Positions 1 through 7,107 of a stretch of 8,691 nt of DNA are shown here, in pieces. Origin of the DNA: an uncultured Actinomycetes bacterium (GTDB lineage Bacteria; Actinomycetota; Thermoleophilia; Gaiellales; Gaiellaceae); assembly GCA_903930195.1 (NCBI GenBank), contig CAIYXH010000198.1, positions 1 through 8,691 of the forward strand, in the 5' to 3' direction. Every line of letters begins with the position of its first letter. The stretch's first letter is position 1. A model generated the notes under the pieces. It was not told the DNA's origin. It did no database searches and saw only the letters and a list, made by a program, of their open reading frames with translations. The position numbers were made by a program, and so were the translations under genes.

Positions 1-315
1 CGACCAGACGGTGTGGAGCGCGCGGCCGCGTCCCTTCGCGTCGATCCGCACGGCCCGCACGCCGTCGAGCTCCCGCTCGAGGCGCTGGGCGATCTCCCAG
101 GTGCCGTCGGTGCTGCCGTTGTCGGCGATCGCGATCCGGAAGCTGAGCGGGAAGCTCCCGTCGAGATAGGTGTGCAGCCGCCGGATGCTCGCCTCGAGCG
201 CGAGGTGCTCGTCGAAGACCGGGACGACGACCTCGACCGCCGGCGCAGCCTGCCCGTGCACGGGGGCAGTGGCCCGGGCGGCGTCCTGGAGAGGGGCGGT
301 CGAGATCGTCGTCAT
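1..315 (-). CDS. Family 2 glycosyltransferase, N-terminal part (cut by window edge)
   Basis: The minus strand from an ATG at 315 is open to base 1, giving 105 residues with no stop. After a loose Ala/Pro-rich leader of about 26 residues comes a GT-A nucleotide-sugar-binding start: a hydrophobic strand ending in VVVPVFDE (residues 29-36), then IAIADNGSTDGTW (61-73), the usual nucleotide-contacting loop of GT2 enzymes, then a KGRGRAL stretch near the visible end. The metal-binding DxD and any membrane anchor would lie beyond the left edge, so donor and acceptor cannot be told; polyprenyl-phosphate or cell-envelope sugar transfer is typical of relatives. The start is chosen because similarity begins soon after it. 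No well-spaced Shine-Dalgarno is present, and a palindrome sits directly against the ATG. A TTG at 342 is an alternative in-frame start. Confidence 0.85.
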   Translation of the reverse strand, partial: MTTISTAPLQDAARATAPVHGQAAPAVEVVVPVFDEHLALEASIRRLHTYLDGSFPLSFRIAIADNGSTDGTWEIAQRLERELDGVRAVRIDAKGRGRALHTVWS

Positions 316-332
316 GGCTCCACTGTGGAGCC
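316..332. promoter_or_regulatory. Perfect 17-bp palindrome abutting the glycosyltransferase start codon
   Basis: GGCTCCAC-T-GTGGAGCC reads as two perfect 8-bp arms around one central base. It occupies the positions directly upstream of the ATG at 315, where a ribosome binding site would sit. It lies in the 99-bp divergent gap between the glycosyltransferase (minus) and the small gene at 415 (plus). It could be a repressor operator or, as RNA, a hairpin hiding the start site. A one-base loop is too tight for a simple RNA hairpin, which favours a protein-binding dyad. The role is inferred. Confidence 0.4.
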
Positions 333-414
333 GCGCCCTCAACGGGGACTGAAGGCGGCCTGTGAGGATGCTGAGCGCGGCGTCGGCTGCGCTGATTCGG
401 CTTGAATCCAGGGG

Positions 415-811
415 ATGACGCGCGAAGAGCTCGACGACTGCTGGACGCTGCTCGTGGACGAGCGGCTCTCCCGGCTGGACGTCCACCGCTGGGCCGAGTC
501 CCGGCTCCAGGTCGAGGAGACGTCCGACCCGATGGTCAAGCCGGGACTGCAGCTGCTCCATGTCGCCACCGGCCCGAGCGTGGATCCGTCACCCGCCGAG
601 CTCGCGCGCGTGCGCGACGCCTGGCGCCAGGACTGCGTCTCCTACGATGCGGATCCGACCGGCTGGCGGCGCGCGCGCGCGCGCGAAGGCGACCCTGCGC
701 GGCCTGCTCCGCGACTACCCCGACGGGGCGCCCGGCGCGGCGGCGGTGTTCGTGCGCGAAGGGATCCTGACCGAGGCGGAAGCCGCGGCAGCCCTGGCCG
801 GCGGCGACTGA
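415..811 (+). pseudogene. Small hypothetical protein, reading frame broken at a GC repeat
   Basis: I do not recognise this family. From the ATG at 415 the frame encodes about 90 residues of ordinary mixed composition (MTREELDDCWTLLVDERLSR..., with ESRLQVEE and DPMVKPGLQLLH), ending at the GC tract 669-685. After the tract this frame turns into Arg/Gly/Pro-rich junk and runs on through the tRNA. The neighbouring frame instead gives a sensible ending (TLRGLLRDYPDG, then VREGILTEAEAAAALAGGD) that stops at TGA 809-811, just 8 bp from the tRNA. Adding one GC unit, or removing one base, joins both parts into a soluble, mostly helical protein of about 132 residues. No signal peptide or membrane segment is seen. 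The break may be a real mutation, a phase-variable switch or a sequencing error. The upstream GGGG touches the ATG, so ribosome binding is not typical. Confidence 0.55.
669..685. repeat. GC dinucleotide tract, 17 nt
   Basis: The tract is an uninterrupted alternation of G and C, eight GC units plus a final G. It lies inside the small gene at the exact place where the coding signal moves from one frame to the next. A net change of -2 (one lost unit) or +1 explains the shift. Confidence 0.85.
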
Positions 812-818
812 GGCGAGA

Positions 819-891
819 AGCCGGAGGTGGGACTCGAACCCACGGCCACCGGTTTACAAGACCGATGCTCTACCAGCTGAGCTACTCCGGC
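819..891 (-). tRNA. tRNA-Thr (anticodon TGT)
   Basis: Read on the minus strand, all cloverleaf parts are present. The acceptor GCCGGAG (891-885) pairs with CTCCGGC, and the D stem GCTC/GAGC encloses an AGCTGGTA loop. The anticodon stem TCGGT/ACCGG (one U-G pair) carries the loop CTTGTAA, hence anticodon TGT, decoding ACA and, by wobble, other ACN threonine codons. The variable loop is 5 nt. The T stem GTGGG/CCCAC has the standard TTCGAGT loop. The discriminator base is T and no CCA tail is encoded, so CCA must be added enzymatically. It sits downstream of sigH on the same strand. Confidence 0.97.
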
Positions 892-900
892 GCGGCCGTC

Positions 901-906
901 ATCGTA
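901..906 (-). promoter_or_regulatory. Possible -10 element for tRNA-Thr
   Basis: On the minus strand TACGAT (4 of 6 matches to TATAAT) ends 9 bases before the mature tRNA 5' end, a distance that would give a very short leader. No convincing -35 element is found 16-18 bp upstream. It lies between the tRNA and the paired hairpins, so the tRNA could be transcribed independently of the sigH operon. Weak support. Confidence 0.25.
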
Positions 907-932
907 CGCGCGGCGAGAGCGGGAAATCGCAC

Positions 933-1018
933 TTCGTCGGGACAGGTCTTCAGACCTGTCCCGGTCTGAGGCGTGCCGGGCGAACACCGGGACACGGCTA
1001 AAGCCCTGTCCCTACGAA
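933..1018. repeat. REPIN-like element: two inverted 24-bp hairpins
   Basis: Two 24-bp hairpins of the same design lie 26 bp apart. The first, 939-962, is GGGACAGGTCT-TC-AGACCTGTCCC with perfect 11-bp arms (12 counting C938/G963). The second, 989-1012, is GGGACACGGCT-AA-AGCCCTGTCCC with one mismatch. The flanks are inverted too: TTCGT (933-937) before the first and ACGAA (1014-1018) after the second. The whole is therefore a pair of related palindromes facing each other, the layout of a REPIN or BIME. It sits between the sigH stop and tRNA-Thr and may also act as a transcription stop or RNA-stabilising structure. Copy number elsewhere in the genome cannot be seen here. Confidence 0.65.
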
Positions 1019-1027
1019 AGAAGCTCG

Positions 1028-1693
1028 CTACGAGAGGACTTGGCGCTCGCCCTGATGGTTCAGGATCTTGCGCTTGACCCGCTGCAGGGCGTTGTCGATC
1101 GTCTTCGTGTCGCACTCGAGCTCGACGGCCATGTCCTCGTAGGACGAGCCTTCGAGGTACAGACGGAGCGCGTCGGACTCGAGCGACGAGAGCGTGCTCG
1201 AAAGGCAGCCGACGAGGCTCTGGAGCTCCTCGGTCGAGATCACCTTCACCGACGGGTCGTGGACGTGCGAGCCGGGGAGCGCGTCGCCGAGGGTCACGTC
1301 GCTGTCGGACTCCTGCCCCGCCGGGGTGTGCGAGAAGGAGACGTAGCTGTTGAGCGGGGCGTGCTTGTAGCGCGTCGCCGTCTTGATCGCCGTGATGATC
1401 TGGCGCGTCACGCAAAGCTCGGCAAACGAGCGGAACGAGGTCTCCTTGTCGGTTCGGTAGTCGCGCACCGCCTTGTAGAGCCCGATCAGGCCCTCCTGGA
1501 TCAGATCGTCGCCGTCACCGCCGACGAGGAAGTAGGAGCTCGCCTTCAGACGGACAAAGGGGGTGTAGCGCCGGATCAGCCCGTCCATCGCGACAGAGCT
1601 GCCGTTCCGCGCCTTGAGCACGAGCTGCAGATCCTCTAGCTCCCGTTGAGCCTTTTGTGGACTCTTCGGTGCGATCGCGTATCTGGTTGACAC
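1028..1693 (-). CDS. sigH: SigH-family RNA polymerase sigma factor
   Basis: This sigma-70-type factor closely resembles Bacillus subtilis SigH (Spo0H). From the GTG at 1693 it is 221 residues; the Bacillus protein is 218. Region 2.2 (core polymerase binding) is DDLIQEGLIGLYKAVRDY at residues 62-79. The -10 recognition part contains FAELCVTRQIITAIKTATR followed by KHAPLNSYVS, nearly identical to Bacillus. Region 4 (-35 binding) is the C-terminal helix-turn-helix YEDMAVELECDTKTIDNALQ followed by RVKRKI. An earlier in-frame GTG at 1738 would add 15 residues, but it has no spaced Shine-Dalgarno, whereas GGGGG lies 8 nt before 1693. Its place after rlmB and yacP matches Bacillus. In Bacillus it drives early-sporulation and transition-phase genes; nothing here shows that this organism sporulates, so the regulon is unknown. 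Confidence 0.93.
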   Translation of the reverse strand: MSTRYAIAPKSPQKAQRELEDLQLVLKARNGSSVAMDGLIRRYTPFVRLKASSYFLVGGDGDDLIQEGLIGLYKAVRDYRTDKETSFRSFAELCVTRQIITAIKTATRYKHAPLNSYVSFSHTPAGQESDSDVTLGDALPGSHVHDPSVKVISTEELQSLVGCLSSTLSSLESDALRLYLEGSSYEDMAVELECDTKTIDNALQRVKRKILNHQGERQVLS

Positions 1694-1753
1694 CCCTGAA
1701 TCCCCCGTTTCTGCGCGGTTGGGCGAGAGAACTCTCACCCTTAGGTCGAGGTG

Positions 1754-1782
1754 AATCTAGCAACTGCTCACACGAAGCACAA
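1754..1782 (-). promoter_or_regulatory. Candidate sigma-A-type promoter for sigH
   Basis: On the minus strand TTGTGC (1782-1777) is followed by exactly 17 bases and then TAGATT (1759-1754). The -10 matches TATAAT at 4 of 6 and the -35 matches TTGACA at 3 of 6. Transcription would start near 1747, ahead of both candidate sigH starts. The surrounding 60 bp are visibly richer in A/T than the rest of the window, as expected of a promoter. It would allow sigH to be made apart from the upstream operon. Confidence 0.45.
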
Positions 1783-1796
1783 GTTTCCTTTGCAAT

Positions 1797-1815
1797 GGAC
1801 CCGCTTGAGGGGTCC
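1797..1815 (-). terminator. Weak hairpin after the yacP-like gene
   Basis: GGACCC (1797-1802) and GGGTCC (1810-1815) form a 6-bp stem with a 7-nt loop directly after the TAG stop of the NYN gene. On the transcribed strand no T-run follows, so at best it is an attenuating or Rho-independent-like signal separating the operon from the sigH promoter. Confidence 0.25.
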
Positions 1816-2247
1816 CTACTGGCCGCGACGCAAGCGCTCGAGCCGTTCGCGCGTCTCCGCGTCGAGCCGATCGCCCAGCCCCCGGGGGACATCACGGGTC
1901 GTGGCGGGCAGGTCGAGGTCGCGGAAGAAGGTCTGCGACGAGAGATTCGCCACCTGGCGGCCCGCAGTCCCCAGAACGGTCGTGTCCGAGGAGATCAGCA
2001 GCACCCGCTCCCGCTCGCGGTGCTCGGCGGCGAGCCGCTCGAGCATCGTGTCGGCGTCGGGGGCGAAGCGGACGGCCAGCGCGCCGATCTGCGCGTCTGC
2101 GCCGGCCCCGTCGAAGACGACGATCCCGCGGGCGCCGGTCGTCGCGACGAAGCTCGCGAGCGCATCGATCAGCTCGCGGCGCTCGTCATGGGGCCCTGCG
2201 TGGAGCAGGTTGTAGCCGTCGAAGAGGTAGAGCGACGCGTCAGGCAC
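1816..2247 (-). CDS. yacP: YacP/Rae1-like NYN-domain endoribonuclease
   Basis: The 143-residue protein has the NYN (PIN-like) fold signatures: FDGYNLLH at residues 9-16, VVFDG at 43-47, ADTMLERL at 65-72 and LLISSD at 83-88. This places the likely metal-binding residues at Asp10, Asn13, Asp46, Asp66 and Asp88. In B. subtilis the relative YacP (Rae1) is a ribosome-associated endonuclease that cuts mRNA during translation; transfer of that role here is inference. It is shorter than the 170-residue Bacillus protein, mainly at the C terminus. The GTG start lies inside the last codons of rlmB (8-bp overlap, different frame), so translation is probably coupled to rlmB. Downstream, 122 bp separate it from the chosen sigH start. 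Confidence 0.85.
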   Translation of the reverse strand: MPDASLYLFDGYNLLHAGPHDERRELIDALASFVATTGARGIVVFDGAGADAQIGALAVRFAPDADTMLERLAAEHRERERVLLISSDTTVLGTAGRQVANLSSQTFFRDLDLPATTRDVPRGLGDRLDAETRERLERLRRGQ

Positions 2248-2943
2248 TGCGCCGCTGGCGACCGGCTTCGTAGAGCATCAGCGCCGCGGCGACGCTCACG
2301 TTGAGCGAGTCGATCTGCCCGGAGAGCGGGATCGAGACGAGCGCGTCGCAGGTCCGCGCCACGAGTGGCCGTAGCCCCTTGCCCTCCGCGCCGAAGACGA
2401 GCGCGACGCCGCCGGTCAGATCCGTGTCCCACATCGAGCTCGTCGCTTCGCCGGCCGCGCCGTAGACCCAGAGGTCGGCGCCTTTCACCTCTTCGAGGTA
2501 GCGGGAGAGATTCGTGACGACGGCAATCGGCAGATGCTCGGTCGCGCCCGCGGACGCGCGCACGACGGCCGGGGTCACGATCGCGGAGCCATGCGCCGGC
2601 ACGACGATGCCTGTCGCCCCCGCTCCCTCGGCGCTCCGGCAGACGGCGCCGAGGTTCCGCGGGTCGGTGACGCGGTCGAGCACCGCGAGCAGCGGCTTCT
2701 CGACGGCGGCCAGGTCGTACGCGTCGGCGTAGACGAACGGGGAAACGCGTGCGACGACGCCCTGGTGCTCGCGGGTCTCGACGAGCTCGGTGAGGTCGCG
2801 ATCCTGCCGCACCTTCGGCTTCGCCTCGGCGAGCCACTCCTCGCCGGCGACGGCGCGCTCGGTCGCGAGCAGCTCCAGCACCTCGCGGCGGCCACGCAAT
2901 GCCTCGCGTACCGCGCGGCGTCCATAGACAAGATCGCCGCTGC

Positions 2944-2947
<4 letters not shown>
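2240..2947 (-). CDS. rlmB: 23S rRNA (guanosine-2'-O-)-methyltransferase, RlmB/TrmH family
   Basis: This 235-residue SpoU-type SPOUT methyltransferase has the three family motifs: DPRNLGAVCRSAEGAGA around residues 95-111 with catalytic-site Asn98, VFGAEGKGLRP at 184-194, and IPLSGQIDSLNVSVA at 206-220, which build the knotted SAM site. Residues 1-75 match the small N-terminal RNA-binding domain (opening DLVYGRRAVREAL). RlmB methylates the 2'-O of the guanosine equivalent to E. coli G2251 in the peptidyl-transferase P loop. The ATG at 2947 is chosen over an in-frame upstream start at 2995 because it makes a 4-bp ATGA overlap with the cysS stop and removes an Arg-rich extension that looks like out-of-frame cysS sequence. 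Other TrmH-family substrates cannot be excluded, but the gene order favours RlmB. Confidence 0.93.
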
Positions 2948-4201
<1,254 letters not shown>

Positions 4202-4215
<14 letters not shown>

Positions 4216-5206
4216 CGACCCTCCGCAGCGTCTCGTCCCGACCAAGTGCGGCGAGCACGGCCCAGAGCTCGGGCCCGCTTTCGCGGCCGGTCAGGGTGCG
4301 GCGCACGGTCTTGAGATTGCCGCCGACCGCCTTGAGCTCGCGCAGCACGGCCTTCGCGCCGTCCTTGCCGAGGCTGTCGGCCCCGGCCTCGCGCAGCTCG
4401 CGGAAGCGCGCAAGGGTCTCGGGCTCACCGTCGCCCTCGACGGTGATCCGCGGCGGCGCCGTGAGCACGAGGTCGGCGAGCGCACGTGCCTCGACAAGCG
4501 TCCGCGCACCCCGAATCGCGGGCACGACGCCGACGGGGACGCCGATCCGGTCGGCGAGCTCGTCGTCGCTCAGCCGCTCGAGCGCCTCGACGGCCAGGGA
4601 GCGGATGCGCGGCAGATCGAGCTGCACGTCGTGCTTCGGGATACCGAGCTCCTCGAGGTAGGCGCGCACGGCCTCGGCCGGGACGCCCTCCTCGCGCAGC
4701 GACGCAACGGACGCGCCCTCGGCCCGCTTCGAGAGCTTCTTCCCGTCGGCGCCGAGCACGAGCCCGTGGTGGACGTACTCCGGCACGGCCGTGCCGAGCG
4801 CGGCGTGGAGCGCACGGTGGAGCTGCTCGTTCGAACGGTGGTCGTTGCCGCGGATGACGTGGGTGATGCCGAAGTCGCCGTCGTCGACGACGCTCGCCAG
4901 GTGGTAGGTCGCGGTGCCGTCGGGGCGCAGGAGCTGGATCCCCTCGAAGCGCTCGGGCAGCCCTGCCGCGGCCTCGCGGTAGCGCGCCTGCCGGTCGCTC
5001 TGGCGGATCGGGCCCTCGTCCCAGGCGACGCCGAGCCAGCGCAGATCCTCGAGGATCGCCTCTTCCCCGCCCGGCAGGTTGCGTGCCGGGTCCGTGTCGT
5101 CGATCCGGAGCAGGAACGTCCCACCGGCGTTGCGGTTCGCGACGGCGCCGAGCGCGTTGCCGATGTGGAGCGAGCCCGTGGGACTCGGGGCGAAGCGAAC
5201 TTTCAC
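4202..5206 (-). CDS. gltX: Compact glutamyl-tRNA synthetase
   Basis: A class I synthetase with the GluRS signatures FAPSPTGSLHIGN (residues 5-17, HIGH motif), RIDDTD (34-39, usually RIEDTD), VIRGNDHRSNEQ (117-128, usually RGEDH) and KKLSKR (156-161, KMSKS motif). At 334 residues it is about 150 shorter than a standard bacterial GluRS. RYREAAAGLPERFEG (75-89) passes straight to IQLLRPDGTATYH, so some 65 residues of the acceptor-binding insertion, including the region where Zn cysteines sit in many relatives, are missing. The C-terminal anticodon-binding part is also reduced but keeps the final subdomain (NLKTVRRTLTG, GPELWAVL). GluQ-RS is an alternative, but it keeps the deleted insertion and lacks this C-terminal part. 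The start is GTG, the only in-frame start after the SPFH stop 21 bp upstream, with no clear Shine-Dalgarno. The location before cysS is that of the housekeeping gltX in Bacillus. Confidence 0.88.
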
Positions 5207-5227
5207 ACCCGGAGTGTAGGTCCGACC

Positions 5228-6106
5228 CTAGGAGCTCGGCGTGTCCTTCTTGACGAGCTCGCCGAGCCGTCCGAGCGCGGAGGTCAGCTCGCTCGGGATC
5301 ATCCACATCGTGCTCCCCTCGCCCTGGGCGATCTGCGGGAGCGTCTGGAGATACTGGTAGGCGAGGAGCTTCGGGTCGGGGTCGCCGTCGTGGATCGCCT
5401 TGAAGACCGTGGCGATCGCCTGGGCCTGCCCCTCGGCGAGGAGGATCGAGGACTGCCGCTGACCCTCGGCCTTGAGGATCGAGGCCTGCTTCTCACCCTC
5501 CGCGGTGAGGATCTGTGCCTGCTTGACGCCCTCCGCTGTGAGCACGGCGGCGCGCTTCTCGCGGTCGGCGCGCATCTGCTTCTCCATCGTCTCCTGGATC
5601 GAGAGTGGCGGGTCGATCGCCTTGATCTCGACGCGGTTGACGCGGATCCCCCACTTGCCGGTCGCCTCGTCGAGCACGCCGCGCAACGCGTTGTTGATGT
5701 CGTCGCGCGAGGTGAGCGTCCGCTCGAGCGCCATGCCGCCGATCACGTTGCGGAGCGTCGTGACGGTGAGCTGCTCGATCGCCTGGATGTAATTCGCGAT
5801 CTCGTAGGTGGCCGCCTTCGCGTCGGTCACCTGGAAGTAGATGACGGAGTCGATCGAGACGACGAGGTTGTCCTCGGTGATCACCGGCTGCGGCTGGAAC
5901 GAGACGACCTGCTCGCGCAGGTCGATCAGTGGCCGCAGGCGGTCGACGAACGGGACGACGATGGCGAGGCCCGGCAGGAGCGTGCGCTGGTAGCGGCCGA
6001 GCCGCTCGACGACGCCGGCGCGGGCCTGCGGGACGATGCGGACGGTGCGGGCCGCCGTGGCGAGGACGAGCACCAGGATGACGACGATGACGATGAGCGC
6101 GATCAT
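5228..6106 (-). CDS. SPFH/stomatin-family membrane protein (paraslipin/QmcA-like)
   Basis: The 292-residue protein starts with one membrane segment (about residues 2-19), followed by the SPFH domain: VPQARAGVVERLGRYQRTL, PGLAIVVPFVDRL, DLREQVVSFQPQPVITEDNL and the helical LTSRDDINNAL region. A charged helix with four 11-residue repeats (188-230) is the expected oligomerisation coiled coil, and a Gln/Pro-containing tail follows. Such proteins form large ring or cage assemblies that organise membrane microdomains and often work with membrane proteases; they are not enzymes. The partner NfeD is encoded 9 bp upstream. The ATG at 6106 has the best ribosome binding site of the window, AGGAGG with 5-nt spacing (6112-6117), overlapping the nfeD stop. 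The gltX gene follows after 21 bp, so co-transcription is likely. Confidence 0.93.
   Translation of the reverse strand: MIALIVIVVILVLVLATAARTVRIVPQARAGVVERLGRYQRTLLPGLAIVVPFVDRLRPLIDLREQVVSFQPQPVITEDNLVVSIDSVIYFQVTDAKAATYEIANYIQAIEQLTVTTLRNVIGGMALERTLTSRDDINNALRGVLDEATGKWGIRVNRVEIKAIDPPLSIQETMEKQMRADREKRAAVLTAEGVKQAQILTAEGEKQASILKAEGQRQSSILLAEGQAQAIATVFKAIHDGDPDPKLLAYQYLQTLPQIAQGEGSTMWMIPSELTSALGRLGELVKKDTPSS
5417..5545 (-). repeat. Four 33-bp repeats in the SPFH gene (11-residue units)
   Basis: The units VLTAEGVKQAQ, ILTAEGEKQAS, ILKAEGQRQSS and ILLAEGQAQA follow each other without gaps. The 11-residue period is typical of the stomatin C-terminal helix; the number of units can vary among homologues. 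Confidence 0.8.
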
Positions 6107-6115
6107 GTGCTCCTC

Positions 6116-6544
6116 CTAGACGTAGACGAGCGCGGTGGCGCCCTGAATTTCGGCGACGCGAACGGTCGCGCCGGGTTCGAGAATCTGCTCGGGGTCGAAC
6201 GCGCGGGCGCTCCAGACCTCGCCGCCGAGCTTGACCCGGCCGTCTGTCGCGTCGACGCGCTCGAGCACGACGGCGTCCGCGCCGAGGAGCGCGGCGGTGC
6301 CGGTCCGGAGCGCGCTCGGCGTGCGCAGGTGACGGACGGCGATCGGGCGAAGGACCCCGAGGGACGCGACCGACCCTGCGGCAAAGACCAGGATGCTGAC
6401 GATCCAGCCCCCGCCGACGCCCGAGACGACCGCGGCGGCGATTGCCGCGAGCGCGACCGGGCCGAGGTAGAAGAGCCCCGGCGTCATGACCTCGCCGATC
6501 GTGAGGACCGCGGCGAGGAGCGCCCATGCGAGCCAGGCAGCCAC
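6116..6544 (-). CDS. NfeD-family membrane protein (short form)
   Basis: The 142-residue protein has about 75 residues of hydrophobic sequence forming roughly three membrane segments (WALLAAVLTIGEVMTPGLFY, LAAIAAAVVSGVGGG, IVSILVFAAGSVASLGVL). A soluble OB-fold of the NfeD C-terminal type follows (TGTAALLGADAVV, GRVKLGGEVWSARAF, LEPGATVRVAEIQGATALVYV). The short form lacks the ClpP-like serine protease domain of long NfeD proteins. NfeD proteins almost always pair with an SPFH protein, as here, and are thought to bind it through the OB-fold. The start is GTG at 6544, with GGGCGAG just upstream acting as a rather close ribosome site. It lies 24 bp after the chagasin-like gene and 9 bp before the SPFH gene. 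Confidence 0.9.
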   Translation of the reverse strand: MAAWLAWALLAAVLTIGEVMTPGLFYLGPVALAAIAAAVVSGVGGGWIVSILVFAAGSVASLGVLRPIAVRHLRTPSALRTGTAALLGADAVVLERVDATDGRVKLGGEVWSARAFDPEQILEPGATVRVAEIQGATALVYV

Positions 6545-6568
6545 GCTCGCCCTAGCTCCGGTCGCTGA

Positions 6569-6946
6569 TCAGCTGTGGACCCGGACCGCGTAGGTCACGG
6601 CTGCGTAGGCATGGGAGCGTTCGCCGAGCGTCATCGCGAAGACGATCTTGGTCGAGCCGGCCTTGCGCGCCTTGAAGCGGACGACGAGGTTCGCGCCGCT
6701 GTCGCTCTCGTGGGTCTCGGTGACGACGGCGCCGTTGAAGGCACGGGCGATCCGCCAGACCCGGCCGGCGACCCTCGGCTTCGGCAGCGTCGCCGTGAAC
6801 GTCGCGCCGGGCTTGACGCTGATCGTCTTGGTCGTCCCTTTCGGCAGCGGACCGACCGCCGGGGCGGACGCGGTCGCCGCAGGCACGAGCAGCGCGGCCG
6901 AGACGGCGGCGACGCCGAGCGCGTGTCCGATACGAAAGCGGCTCAT
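6569..6946 (-). CDS. Secreted protein resembling chagasin-type (I42) protease inhibitors
   Basis: The 125-residue product begins with a clear Sec signal peptide: basic start MSRFRIGH, a hydrophobic core GVAAVSAALLVPAA and a likely cut after ATASA. The mature part is short and beta-rich: TISVKPGATFTATLP, GRVWRIARAFNGAVV, GANLVVRFKARKAGSTKIVFA, YAAVTYAVRVHS. The strand pattern, the Trp in the second strand and the FKARKAGST turn resemble the chagasin/I42 fold, which blocks papain-like cysteine proteases. The loop residues that bind the protease (NPTTG, RPW) are not conserved: KPRVAG stands where NPTTG is expected. Inhibitor activity is therefore doubtful. The ATG at 6946 is preferred over an upstream in-frame start at 7084 because the signal peptide begins there. 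It heads the NfeD-SPFH-gltX train. Confidence 0.6.
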   Translation of the reverse strand: MSRFRIGHALGVAAVSAALLVPAATASAPAVGPLPKGTTKTISVKPGATFTATLPKPRVAGRVWRIARAFNGAVVTETHESDSGANLVVRFKARKAGSTKIVFAMTLGERSHAYAAVTYAVRVHS

Positions 6947-6968
6947 TCCCTGATCGTACTCCTGTGCG

Positions 6969-7079
6969 TCAGCTCTGGAGGCGCCGAAATCCTGCGCCGG
7001 CGCGCGTTGCGATCGCGGCCGCTGCCGTCCGGATCTCCTCGACGTTCGGCTTCCCCTTGCCGCGCAGTACCCTTGCCAC
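6969..7079 (-). CDS. Possible 36-residue small protein (doubtful)
   Basis: On the minus strand GTG at 7079 (or the adjacent GTG at 7082) opens a short frame ending at TGA 6969-6971, 22 bp before the start of the chagasin-like gene. The peptide VLRGKGKPNVEEIRTAAAAI then ATRAGAGFRRLQS is basic, has no membrane segment and uses codons like the neighbours. There is no good ribosome binding site and I recognise no family. The stretch is equally well explained as the divergent promoter and leader region between the minus-strand train and the peroxidase gene. A faint plus-strand pair TTCGGC / 17 bp / TACCCT (7045-7074) overlaps it and could serve the peroxidase. Confidence 0.2.
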   Translation of the reverse strand: MARVLRGKGKPNVEEIRTAAAAIATRAGAGFRRLQS

Positions 7080-7107
7080 CACAAGCACCTGACTGCAGGA
7101 GGGGACG

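Noticed and set aside
812..969. Continuation of the small gene's first frame through the tRNA to 969
   Set aside because: Beyond the GC tract the frame is low-complexity Arg/Gly/Pro and then reads across a structural tRNA, so it is an artefact of the frameshift.
1040..1639. Plus-strand open frame opposite sigH
   Set aside because: It mirrors the codon pattern of a strongly conserved sigma factor; the product has no recognisable features.
1760..1790. Possible SigH self-regulated promoter (AGGAAA box near 1784-1789 on the minus strand)
   Set aside because: The -35-like AGGAAA is present, but no GAAT-type -10 is found at the proper distance, so autoregulation is not supported by sequence.
5417..5545. 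Repeats in the SPFH gene as a tandem-repeat or mobile element
   Set aside because: The 33-bp period reflects the 11-residue helical repeat normal for stomatin-type proteins, with synonymous and conservative differences between units.
6994..7003. Palindrome GCGCCGGCGC, also at 7871-7880, as a shared binding site
   Set aside because: Such all-GC palindromes are expected by chance in a genome of this composition; two copies in 8.7 kb carry little weight.
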